Part shown: piece after piece, positions 1 through 5,514 of the stretch | Position numbering within the stretch: the first letter of the stretch is position 1 | Layout of the letters: each line of letters begins with the position of its first letter | Made by a program: the position numbers and the translations under genes | From: Campylobacteraceae bacterium | Lineage (GTDB): Bacteria > Campylobacterota > Campylobacteria > Campylobacterales > Sulfurospirillaceae | Length of the DNA: 5,514 nucleotides | Direction: 5' to 3' | Assembly: GCA_027055635.1 (NCBI GenBank) | Contig: JALUMZ010000318.1 | Span: 1-5,514 of the forward strand | Notes under the pieces: generated by a model | The model's database searches: none | What the model was told of the DNA's origin: nothing | What the model saw: the letters and a program-made list of their open reading frames with translations, nothing else

Positions 1-175
1 CTATTTGGGAGAGGGTTAATCCTGAACTATCTGTCCAATAAAGGAGTCCTGCACTATCGGGGGCTCTGTTGAATGTTGCTACATATAGTTTTGCTACTTC
101 TTCTTTGGTTGGGTGTGACTCACTAGCATATGAGAGTGAGAAAAAAATCAGAATTGACAGTATGATATTTTTCAT
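1..175 (-). CDS. Secreted DUF4214-like protein, N-terminal part (runs off the left edge)
   Basis: Only the first 58 codons are present; the frame is open to base 1. The ATG at 173-175 has a strong ribosome binding site (AAGGAG at 183-188, 7-base spacing). Residues 1-17 form a signal peptide: Lys-2, a hydrophobic core (IILSILIFFSL), and a likely signal peptidase I site after Ser-Tyr-Ala at 15-17, so the product should be exported. Residues 26-58 include VAKLYVATFNRAPDSAGL and then YW, followed by a Gly-Leu-x-Leu-x-x-Ile segment. This matches my recollection of the start of a DUF4214 unit (tyrosine, aromatic, Asn-Arg-x-Pro-Asp, then Gly-Leu-x-Tyr-Trp). Such domains occur in extracellular and S-layer-associated or repeat-rich bacterial proteins, and their molecular role is poorly defined. 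The gene follows the glycan operon on the same strand but has its own candidate promoter, so it is probably a separate unit. Total length and any further domains cannot be seen. Confidence 0.82.
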   Translation of the reverse strand, partial: MKNIILSILIFFSLSYASESHPTKEEVAKLYVATFNRAPDSAGLLYWTDSSGLTLSQI

Positions 176-182
176 GGGTTAA

Positions 183-188
183 CTCCTT
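183..188 (-). promoter_or_regulatory. Ribosome binding site of the DUF4214-like gene
   Basis: AAGGAG on the minus strand, seven bases before the ATG at 173-175. It is the best Shine-Dalgarno match in the window, fixes the start of this short partial gene and supports it being real. Confidence 0.85.
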
Positions 189-233
189 GATATTTACTTC
201 TCCTTGTAGTCATTCTACATCTTGGGTTGTTAA

Positions 234-261
234 ATAATACTTAACTAGGCATGTGTGTTAA
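234..261 (-). promoter_or_regulatory. Candidate sigma-70 promoter for the DUF4214-like gene
   Basis: On the minus strand a -35-like TTAACA (256-261, five of six to TTGACA) and a -10-like TATTAT (234-239, five of six to TATAAT) are separated by 16 bases. Transcription would start near 225-228, leaving a leader of roughly 50 bases before the ATG at 175. The site lies in the only sizeable non-coding gap of the window and points at the gene with the strong ribosome binding site. In AT-rich DNA such matches also arise by chance, so the call is moderate. Confidence 0.5.
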
Positions 262-262
262 G
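240..262. repeat. Inverted repeat CTTAAC-N11-GTTAAG over the promoter spacer
   Basis: Perfect 6-bp arms at 240-245 and 257-262 flank 11 bases (TAGGCATGTGT). One arm overlaps the -35-like box and the other abuts the -10-like box of the candidate promoter. A third copy of the core, CTTAA at 269-273, forms a second, shorter dyad with 258-262. The placement would suit a repressor operator. There is no U-tract after it, so it is a poor terminator. The arms are short and AT-rich, and chance is a real alternative. Confidence 0.35.
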
Positions 263-306
263 CCGATTCTTAAAGACCCCATCCTAAAGTTACAAAAAGT
301 ATAGTT

Positions 307-1440
307 TTACAATCTATCAAATAATTTGATATGCTGTTTGGCTGAGTTTTCCCATGTAAATTCTTTGGCTCTCAAGAGGGCTTTGTCTATCAATTTTTTT
401 TGAAGGTTTATATCATTTATGAGTATTTGTATTTTATCTTTTATATCATATATGTTATTTGGGTCTAAATACAAAGCGGCATCCTTGCAGACTTCAGGCA
501 TGGAGGTTGTATTTGAAACAATACTCGGAGTACCACAAGCAAAAGCTTCAAGTGGAGGCAAGCCAAAACCCTCATACAGAGATGGATATATAAAAATAGT
601 TGCTAGGTTATATAAATGAGGTAACTCTTTATCTTCAACATAACCTAAATATCTTATCTGTTTTGATTTGTCTATCTCTTGCATTATATCATCATTTTTC
701 CAACCTTTTGCACCAACTAAGATAAGGGGGTAACTATCTTGAATCAAACTATCTAAGAGATTGTATGCTTTTAGTAGAGATATAAGATTTTTTCTTGGTT
801 CTATACTCCCAACAAACAGGAAAAATTTGTCAGGAAGAGAAAATTTGACTTTGGTTTTTTCTAATTTAACTTTAGGATAGATTTTATATAGATTATGATC
901 CACCCCATGATAGATGACGGTTATATTGTTTGGATCAAAATCCAAATAATTTATAATCTCTTGCTTTGTAAAGTTTGAGCCTGTAATGATATGTGAAGAT
1001 TTTACCACTTCTTTAAAAAAATTCTTTTCAAAGAAGCAGATTCGCTCTTTTGGATGTGATTCTGGATAGACTAAAAAGGAGAAATCATGTACGGTAGCTA
1101 CAATTTTTGCAGCCTTTATATATGGATTTGGTATGATATTTGGTTGCCAATATAGATCGTATCTCTTTGGAAAAAGAGTATTGATAAGACTGATTGTTTT
1201 TTTGCCGTACCTTCTAATATATCTATTGCTTTTCAAAAAATATTTAAATCCTGTTAAATTTTTTGTTGTTCTATTGTTTTTTAACTCCCTCGAAGGATAT
1301 GTATAGTTAAAATACAAGTCATATCGCTCTGTTTTTTTGATATATTTACTGATTTCATAAGTATATCTTGCTATACCGGTAAAGTGGGACAGCAAAGATA
1401 CCGCATCTATCGTCAAACTTTTTTTAAAAGCTTTTGCCAT
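307..1440 (-). CDS. Glycosyltransferase, GT4 (GT-B fold), single domain
   Basis: A 377-residue protein of normal length for a one-domain GT4 retaining glycosyltransferase, expected to move a sugar from a nucleotide donor (probably GDP-linked, given gmd next door) to a growing lipid-linked glycan at the cytoplasmic face of the inner membrane. The N-terminal acceptor domain has a glycine loop near 22 (THR-GLY-Ile-Ala-Arg-Tyr) and Val-His-Asp at 117-119. The donor domain starts around 205 with FLFVGS and Glu-Pro-Arg-Lys-Asn (214-218), where Arg-216 and Lys-217 would bind donor phosphates. The EX7E motif is complete: Glu-290, Gly-Phe-Gly-Leu-Pro-Pro-Leu, Glu-298. There is no signal peptide or membrane span. 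The ATG at 1440 lies 17 bases inside the end of gmd, which suggests translational coupling; upstream there is only a weak purine stretch (AAGAAG). A TTG at codon 9 just before the first beta strand is a less likely start. It is the last gene of the run (TAA at 307-309). It resembles mannosyl- and rhamnosyltransferases of O-antigen clusters, but its sugar specificity cannot be read from sequence. Confidence 0.93.
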   Translation of the reverse strand: MAKAFKKSLTIDAVSLLSHFTGIARYTYEISKYIKKTERYDLYFNYTYPSRELKNNRTTKNLTGFKYFLKSNRYIRRYGKKTISLINTLFPKRYDLYWQPNIIPNPYIKAAKIVATVHDFSFLVYPESHPKERICFFEKNFFKEVVKSSHIITGSNFTKQEIINYLDFDPNNITVIYHGVDHNLYKIYPKVKLEKTKVKFSLPDKFFLFVGSIEPRKNLISLLKAYNLLDSLIQDSYPLILVGAKGWKNDDIMQEIDKSKQIRYLGYVEDKELPHLYNLATIFIYPSLYEGFGLPPLEAFACGTPSIVSNTTSMPEVCKDAALYLDPNNIYDIKDKIQILINDINLQKKLIDKALLRAKEFTWENSAKQHIKLFDRL

Positions 1441-2458
1441 CTTGGTTTCTTCTTATATCCTCTTTGACCATCATAGCACATAACTCTTCAAGTGTTGTTT
1501 TTGGCTCCCATCCTAGCTCGTCTTTTGCTTTTTGTGGGCTTCCTATAAGAAGCTCAACTTCTGCAGGACGATAGAATTTGGGGTTTATCTTTACAACTGT
1601 TTTACCTGTTAGTTTATCTTTTGCTACTTCGTTTACACCTTGCCCACTAAATTCTAGTTCTATACCTGCTCCCTTAAAAGCCATCTTTACAAAATCTCGC
1701 ACAGTTTGGGTTCTGTTAGTTGCCAGTACGAAAGTATCAGGTGTATCTGCTTGGAGTATGAGATACATTCCTTTTATATAATCTTTTGCGTATCCCCAAT
1801 CTCTTTTAGCATCAAGGTTTCCAAGTTCCACACAATCCAATAATCCTAATTTTATCTTCGCCACAGAATCTGTTATCTTTCTTGTAACAAATTCCTTTCC
1901 TCTTAGGGGAGACTCATGGTTGAAAAGTATGCCACTTGTCGCAAACATATCATAGCTTTCACGATAATTTATAACCATCCAATGAGCATAGAGTTTTGCC
2001 ACTCCATATGGGCTTCTTGGATAAAAAGGGGTTTTTTCACTTTGGGGAATTTCTTGAACTTTTCCAAACATCTCTGAAGTGGAAGCTTGATAAAATTTTA
2101 TACTAGTATCTGTCTGCCTTATAGCCTCTAAAAGATGTAACGGTCCTAAGCCTGTGATTTGGGCTGTAGTTATGGGTTGTTCAAAAGAGACGCCTACAAA
2201 GCTTTGAGCCGCCAAGTTATATATCTCATCTGGTCGTATCTTCTCAACCATAGAGATGGAGTTTGCCTGATCTGTTAAATCATACTCAACCAATTCTAGA
2301 TTTGGATCATCTCGGATACCAAGTTCTTCTATACGCCAAAAATTTACTGATGATGTTCTTCTGAATGTGCCATAAACCTTATAGCCTTTTTTGAGTAAAA
2401 ATTGTGCTAAATATGCACCGTCTTGTCCTGTTATACCTGTTACTATCGCTTTTTTCAT
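1424..2458 (-). CDS. gmd: GDP-mannose 4,6-dehydratase
   Basis: A 344-residue short-chain dehydrogenase/reductase of the extended class. It converts GDP-D-mannose to GDP-4-keto-6-deoxy-D-mannose using bound NADP(H), in the cytoplasm. The N-terminal dinucleotide motif is Gly-8-x-x-Gly-11-x-x-Gly-14 (GITGQDGAYLA), followed by an Arg-rich stretch at 33-42 that suits NADP binding. The catalytic set is visible: Thr-127 and Glu-129 in QASTSEMFG, then Tyr-151 and Lys-155 in YGVAK, with the same 24-residue Thr-to-Tyr spacing as I recall for E. coli Gmd. Also present are NLAAQSFVG (81-89), SGILFNHESPLRG (175-187), KRDWGYAKDY (218-227) and FYRPAEVE (295-302), all Gmd signatures. Length falls between the short Pseudomonas form and the longer E. 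coli form; a short insert near 270-290 is like the E. coli type. The start is firm: GGAG five bases upstream, and the ATG overlaps the preceding gene's TGA. It looks less AT-rich than the adjacent transferase genes, as is common for conserved housekeeping-like sugar enzymes. The product feeds GDP-rhamnose, GDP-fucose or GDP-perosamine synthesis; the partner enzyme is outside the window. Confidence 0.97.
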   Translation of the reverse strand: MKKAIVTGITGQDGAYLAQFLLKKGYKVYGTFRRTSSVNFWRIEELGIRDDPNLELVEYDLTDQANSISMVEKIRPDEIYNLAAQSFVGVSFEQPITTAQITGLGPLHLLEAIRQTDTSIKFYQASTSEMFGKVQEIPQSEKTPFYPRSPYGVAKLYAHWMVINYRESYDMFATSGILFNHESPLRGKEFVTRKITDSVAKIKLGLLDCVELGNLDAKRDWGYAKDYIKGMYLILQADTPDTFVLATNRTQTVRDFVKMAFKGAGIELEFSGQGVNEVAKDKLTGKTVVKINPKFYRPAEVELLIGSPQKAKDELGWEPKTTLEELCAMMVKEDIRRNQDGKSF

Positions 2459-4422
2459 TCTTTCTCCATTTGAAAGTTTTTAGTTATTGTGTATGATTTT
2501 ATAATATTTTTATACTTTAGAGCCACTCTACGCCAACTATTCTCCTGTATCCACTCTTGTTGTAACTTTTGTTTTGAATACAATCTCTTAGTATCACTTA
2601 ATATCTCTATTATATCCATTGATGCACCCTTGGGAGTATCATTTTTTATAAAGTGTATTATATCCGATATATCATTAAAAATATTTTGTCGTGTTACCAA
2701 TACAGGTCTTTTTGTGGAAATTAGATGCCTAACTGATGCACTAGCTGATTCTTGTGTCTCTTTGTACAAGAGAACGAGAAGCGTTGCACTACTTAATCTT
2801 TTGATTATCTCCTCTTGAGATAAGTAGTCCGTGATAAAAATCACACTATCTTGTAATTTTAACTCGTCTATTTTTTGTTTACATAGGCGGTAATAATCTT
2901 TCGATGTAGAAGAAGGATAAAGGGAGTTTAACAACAACAATCTGCAATCAGTGATATGTTCTTTGATGTAGTAAAATGACTCTATAAGCTCAAGGGTGCC
3001 TTTGTGAGGAAGCAAAAAACCAAATGAAGCTATAGTGGGTTTGTCATCTTTTTTAACCATAAAAGTGGAGTCATAGTTATTTACTCCTAATGGGAGCAGC
3101 GTAACATTTTGTACAATACCAAAATTTTTTAAAATATTTAAATCTGAGATATTATGAACTATGATTTGATCAATTTTTTTTAGTATTTCAGAGATGCTTT
3201 TCAGAGATGCTTCAAGTCCTTTTATAGTTACATCTTTTACACTATGAAGTTCTAAAAAAATATTTTTATCTAAATTTTGCCTGATAATCTCTTGAAGATT
3301 TTTCATCGAAAAAAATGCAAAATTAAACTGTATAACCAAATCCGTAAAAGAGCCATTTTTCAATTTATCTATGAGCTGTAGGTTATCTAAATCAAATCTG
3401 TCTGCCCAAACTCTTTCTATCCCTTTCTCCACTAACAAATCATTGATCTCGGTTGCTTTGACTCTATTTGCAAATATCTGTATGGATGCAAAATCATCTT
3501 TAAGATAGTTTATCAGGCTTGATGAATACTCAGCAATTCCACATTTTGTATTGTAGCTACTCACCCACGCTACAGCTCTTTTTTGTTTTTTTGGCTTTTC
3601 ATAATTTTCTATAGAATTTTTTAATCTCTTAGCCACATCTTGCCATTTGTAATTACGGAGGATATAGTCTTTTGCCTTGTTTGTCTTTTTCTCTATCTCT
3701 AGTTTGTCTGCATAAAACACCTTTAGTATAGTCTCTTGCAAACTTTTTTTATCTGGTTTTGCCCAGTATGAGTTAAAAAGTTTAAAGTGGGTTTGGGCTT
3801 TTTCAAAAGAGTAATCAACAAGCCATGTCGTATCTTCAAAACAAAAATCACTCTGTCCGCCATAGGCAGTTGTGATAACAGGCATGTTGAAAAGCATAGC
3901 CTCTGCCATAGGCAAACCAAAACCCTCTCCATAGCTTGGAGCCACTAAGCAATCACAATTTTCATATAGATAATTTATCTGTGATTGGGATAACTCTTCG
4001 TTTATCAATAAAATTTTTTGTCTTATATGTGAAGGTAGCTTTTCTACAAGAAAAGAGATATTGTTATGTGGATTTGGGAAAGTTTTTATAACTAAAGATA
4101 TCTCTAGATGTGCAATTTGCTCAAATACTTCAAGCAATATATCTACCCCTTTTCTAGGAAAACAGGATGAGATATGTAAAAGCTTAAAACCACAAGGAAG
4201 ATTATACGGTAAACTCTTTGCAGGGTGCTCCAAAACATGATCTGCACCTATACCCGTAATAGTTAAAGGAACTTTTACACCATTTTTGATCATAGTATCT
4301 TTTACATACTTACTCATACAAGCAACCATAGTTAGTTTTGCATTAAAATTATCTACAAACTTTAGTGGAAAGACTGACTCTTCCCATCCATACGGACCTA
4401 TAATTTTATGATACCCCATCAT
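2455..4422 (-). CDS. Two-module glycosyltransferase (GT4 plus GT4-like); annotated start is probably internal
   Basis: From the first ATG this encodes 655 residues with two GT-B modules. Module 1 (to about 275) has a donor half with FPRKGVD (88-94; Arg-90, Lys-91) and a full EX7E motif, Glu-166 to Glu-174 in EGFGLPMAE. A Lys/Pro-rich linker (KPKKQKR, 276-282) leads to module 2 (283-645), starting AVAWVSSYNTKCGIAEYSS, with LHS at 392-394, VHNISDLN at 422-429, PLGV at 444-447 and a phosphate-loop-like PHKG at 472-475. In module 2 the usual EX7E site reads KETQESASASVRHL (554-567), with no second Glu at the right spacing, a variant I recall from such tandem transferases. No signal peptide or membrane span is seen, so it is probably cytoplasmic and membrane-peripheral. 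The ATG at 4420-4422 has no Shine-Dalgarno sequence (the mRNA there reads CCTCCTCGAAC) and cuts into module 1, whose missing N-terminal half is coded in frame at 4423-4689. The TGA overlaps gmd by ATGA. It probably adds mannose or deoxyhexose residues to a surface glycan; the exact linkage is unknown. Confidence 0.88.
   Translation of the reverse strand: MMGYHKIIGPYGWEESVFPLKFVDNFNAKLTMVACMSKYVKDTMIKNGVKVPLTITGIGADHVLEHPAKSLPYNLPCGFKLLHISSCFPRKGVDILLEVFEQIAHLEISLVIKTFPNPHNNISFLVEKLPSHIRQKILLINEELSQSQINYLYENCDCLVAPSYGEGFGLPMAEAMLFNMPVITTAYGGQSDFCFEDTTWLVDYSFEKAQTHFKLFNSYWAKPDKKSLQETILKVFYADKLEIEKKTNKAKDYILRNYKWQDVAKRLKNSIENYEKPKKQKRAVAWVSSYNTKCGIAEYSSSLINYLKDDFASIQIFANRVKATEINDLLVEKGIERVWADRFDLDNLQLIDKLKNGSFTDLVIQFNFAFFSMKNLQEIIRQNLDKNIFLELHSVKDVTIKGLEASLKSISEILKKIDQIIVHNISDLNILKNFGIVQNVTLLPLGVNNYDSTFMVKKDDKPTIASFGFLLPHKGTLELIESFYYIKEHITDCRLLLLNSLYPSSTSKDYYRLCKQKIDELKLQDSVIFITDYLSQEEIIKRLSSATLLVLLYKETQESASASVRHLISTKRPVLVTRQNIFNDISDIIHFIKNDTPKGASMDIIEILSDTKRLYSKQKLQQEWIQENSWRRVALKYKNIIKSYTITKNFQMEKE
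2464..2467 (-). promoter_or_regulatory. Ribosome binding site of gmd inside the preceding gene
   Basis: GGAG on the minus strand, five bases before the gmd ATG (2456-2458), within the last codons of the upstream transferase. With the ATGA stop/start overlap at 2455-2458, it supports both the gmd start and coupled translation. Confidence 0.75.
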
Positions 4423-4689
4423 GGCGTTTGTTCGAGGAGGATATAGATTTCTTATGGTTACATCTATAGCATCAAACTTTTTTTTATACGATTCATTTAC
4501 TGCTACATCTCTCTTTATATAATCTTTATCTGGATCAAAATCTCCATACCCCTCCGTAGAATATAATTTAACATTATCTTGGCTCGTATTTAAACTTTTA
4601 GCTAAATTTCTATTGACTATGGATAGCGAATAGGTACTATCAAACGGTCCTTCAATCTGATAATATTTTTGTTTTTTTTGAATATTTTT
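4423..4689 (-). other. In-frame coding extension: missing N-terminal half-domain of the two-module transferase, with no start codon
   Basis: These 89 sense codons run without a stop into the ATG at 4422. Their translation is clearly protein-like and continues the fold: after a Lys/Gln-rich lead (residues 1-8) comes YYQIEGPFDSTYSL (9-22), the first strand and loop of a GT-B domain, then STEGYGDFDPD (coded at 4528-4560) and VTIRNLYPPR (4432-4461), flowing directly into MMGYHKIIGPYGWEES. I recall this series (EGPFDSxYSL, STEGxGDF, VTIRNxYPPR, WEES) as the standard N-terminal half of this transferase family. I read every codon: none is ATG, GTG or TTG. The only near-starts are ATT at 4681-4683 and 4654-4656 and some ATA codons, none preceded by a Shine-Dalgarno sequence. 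The segment is therefore coding by descent, but how it is translated today, if at all, is unclear. Confidence 0.85.
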
Positions 4690-4692
4690 TTA
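4690..4692 (-). other. In-frame TAA splitting the transferase modules
   Basis: This TAA ends the first module after Pro-Ser-Lys-Lys and is the only stop in one reading frame running from the right edge (5514) to 2458. Both neighbours are Lys-rich, like the linker between modules 1 and 2 downstream (KPKKQKR), so the site looks like an inter-domain linker. One base change (for example to AAA, CAA or GAA) would rejoin the modules. The mRNA context is TCAAAAAAGTAA followed by A7 and A8 runs, so recoding or homopolymer sequencing error also has to be considered. TAA is used as a normal stop at 307 and 1424, so a changed genetic code is not indicated. Confidence 0.7.
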
Positions 4693-5514
4693 CTTTTTTG
4701 ATGGCACGGGAATCTCGATACCTAGACTGGTCAGATAGTTTTCAAAATCATTTTTTAATTTTAAATATGTAAATAACTTTAAATGTTCTTTTTGGTATTT
4801 GATAATTTCAACTCTTTTGTGGGGATTTTCCATAACATCCATAATTAAATCAGAAACTTTATCAGGAGATTTGAATTTTAACAAACCTTTTTCCCCTAGT
4901 GCTGTTTCAACTCCTCCATTATCATAAGCAAATACAGGCATATCATATCTCATGGCCTCCAGCAAAGGGATACCAAAGCCTTCATGCTCACTTAAAGAGA
5001 GATATAAATCAGCATTTTTATAATAACTATGCAGTTCCTTTTCATCTACTTTCTTAGTTAGTATAACTTGTTCTTTTAATTCCAAATTTTCAATATGATA
5101 TTTCAAAAAATCATAATAATTCTGCTCCGAAACAGCACCTATTAAAAATAGTTTTATATTTTTTATATTTTTTTGTCTTAGACTATATATTACATCTACT
5201 AGCTGATGTTGACATTTATTTGAGACTATTCTGCCTACAAAAATAATGTTATAAGATGAAGCATATTTACTTATCATCTCTTGAGATTGTGGAGATATTC
5301 TCTTTTTATTGTCGTATGTTAAAAGAGGGAGTACCTTAGAATTTCTATATCCATAAGCTTTAAGCTCCTGTAAACTATAAAAAGAGTCTGCATAAGAACC
5401 CATAAAATAGCTTTGAGAATTTCTTAGCTGTTCTCTACCTAATTTACAAAGTGTATATAAAACAGTATCTCTTGAAAAAAAATAGGAGGGAGTTATGTTG
5501 TGATAGACTAAAAT
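4690..5514 (-). CDS. Glycosyltransferase GT4 module (5' end beyond the right edge)
   Basis: The frame is open to the window edge, giving 274 visible residues, so the gene starts outside. The ATG at 5401-5403 is internal: it lacks a ribosome binding site and the family sequence continues upstream of it (LVYHNITPSYFFS at visible residues 2-14, and GREQLRNS near 25-32). The rest covers the end of the acceptor domain and the whole donor domain: FVGRIVSNK (92-100, with Arg-95 and Lys-100 as likely donor-phosphate contacts) and a full EX7E motif, Glu-178 to Glu-186 in EGFGIPLLE, followed by DNGGVETALG (198-207), the loop after the donor site. No membrane span is visible. It is expected to be a retaining GT4 enzyme of surface glycan assembly. 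It lies in the same frame as the next two modules with only the TAA at 4690-4692 between, so it may be the first visible module of a three-module protein. Further domains before 5514 (another transferase or a methyltransferase, for instance) cannot be excluded. Confidence 0.9.
   Translation of the reverse strand: MLVYHNITPSYFFSRDTVLYTLCKLGREQLRNSQSYFMGSYADSFYSLQELKAYGYRNSKVLPLLTYDNKKRISPQSQEMISKYASSYNIIFVGRIVSNKCQHQLVDVIYSLRQKNIKNIKLFLIGAVSEQNYYDFLKYHIENLELKEQVILTKKVDEKELHSYYKNADLYLSLSEHEGFGIPLLEAMRYDMPVFAYDNGGVETALGEKGLLKFKSPDKVSDLIMDVMENPHKRVEIIKYQKEHLKLFTYLKLKNDFENYLTSLGIEIPVPSKK

Noticed and set aside
240..273. Rho-independent terminator for the glycan operon
   Set aside because: The dyads here are short and AT-rich, with no GC-rich stem and no following U-tract on the minus strand. 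I see no convincing terminator between 176 and 306.
419..619. Open frame of 66 codons on the plus strand
   Set aside because: It lies antisense inside the GT4 gene at 307-1440, covering its EX7E region. It has no ribosome binding site and no recognisable protein features.
1578..1781. Open frame of 67 codons on the plus strand
   Set aside because: Antisense shadow of gmd; the opposite strand encodes conserved Gmd motifs throughout.
2489..2818. Open frame of 109 codons on the plus strand
   Set aside because: Antisense to the C-terminal module of the two-module transferase. Its Phe/Ile/Cys-rich composition reflects the complement of an AT-rich gene rather than a real membrane protein.
3723..3932. 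Open frame of 69 codons on the minus strand in another frame
   Set aside because: It overlaps the donor domain of module 1, whose EX7E motif is read in the main frame.
541..3940. Similar DNA at about 555-573 and 3910-3928 (both near GGCAA-CCAAAACCCTC) as a possible repeat
   Set aside because: Both encode the same conserved Glu-Gly-Phe-Gly-Leu-Pro motif of GT4 enzymes; the match does not extend beyond it.
4690..4692. Reassigned UAA codon
   Set aside because: TAA ends the GT4 gene (307-309) and gmd (1424-1426) at normal family lengths, so it acts as a stop in this genome.

Overview
The window is AT-rich DNA with every supported gene on the minus strand, so it reads right to left. Low GC, A/T homopolymer runs, tightly overlapping genes and protein flavour suggest a Campylobacterota-like bacterium (a Sulfurimonas/Sulfurovum/Arcobacter type). 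This is inferred from composition and family resemblance, not from a marker gene.

From about 307 to the right edge lies part of a cell-surface polysaccharide cluster (O-antigen, capsule or glycoprotein glycan). In transcription order it holds: a GT4-type glycosyltransferase domain whose 5' end is outside the window (4690-5514); a large protein with two more GT-B modules (2455-4422 from its first ATG, but coding continues in frame up to 4689); GDP-mannose 4,6-dehydratase, gmd (1424-2458); and a single-domain GT4 glycosyltransferase (307-1440). The last three genes overlap (ATGA at 2455-2458; 17 bp at 1424-1440) and look translationally coupled. Gmd makes GDP-4-keto-6-deoxy-D-mannose, the precursor of GDP-D-rhamnose, GDP-L-fucose, GDP-perosamine and related sugars. 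The surrounding GT4 enzymes plausibly polymerise a mannose-derived or 6-deoxyhexose glycan. The reductase or aminotransferase that would fix the final sugar is not in the window.

The most notable point is the junction at 4690-4692. One in-frame TAA separates the first GT module from the next. The 89 codons after it (4423-4689) encode a recognisable GT N-terminal half-domain but contain no ATG, GTG or TTG. The ATG at 4422 has no ribosome binding site and falls inside the fold. The simplest reading is one giant three-module glycosyltransferase interrupted by a nonsense change or sequence error. Loss of a start codon, a rare ATT start, or recoding in the A-rich junction are the alternatives.

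At the left edge (1-175) is the 5' end of a separate gene for a secreted protein resembling the DUF4214 family. It has a strong ribosome binding site and its own candidate promoter in the 131-bp gap (176-306). That gap also carries a 23-bp dyad lying over the promoter spacer.
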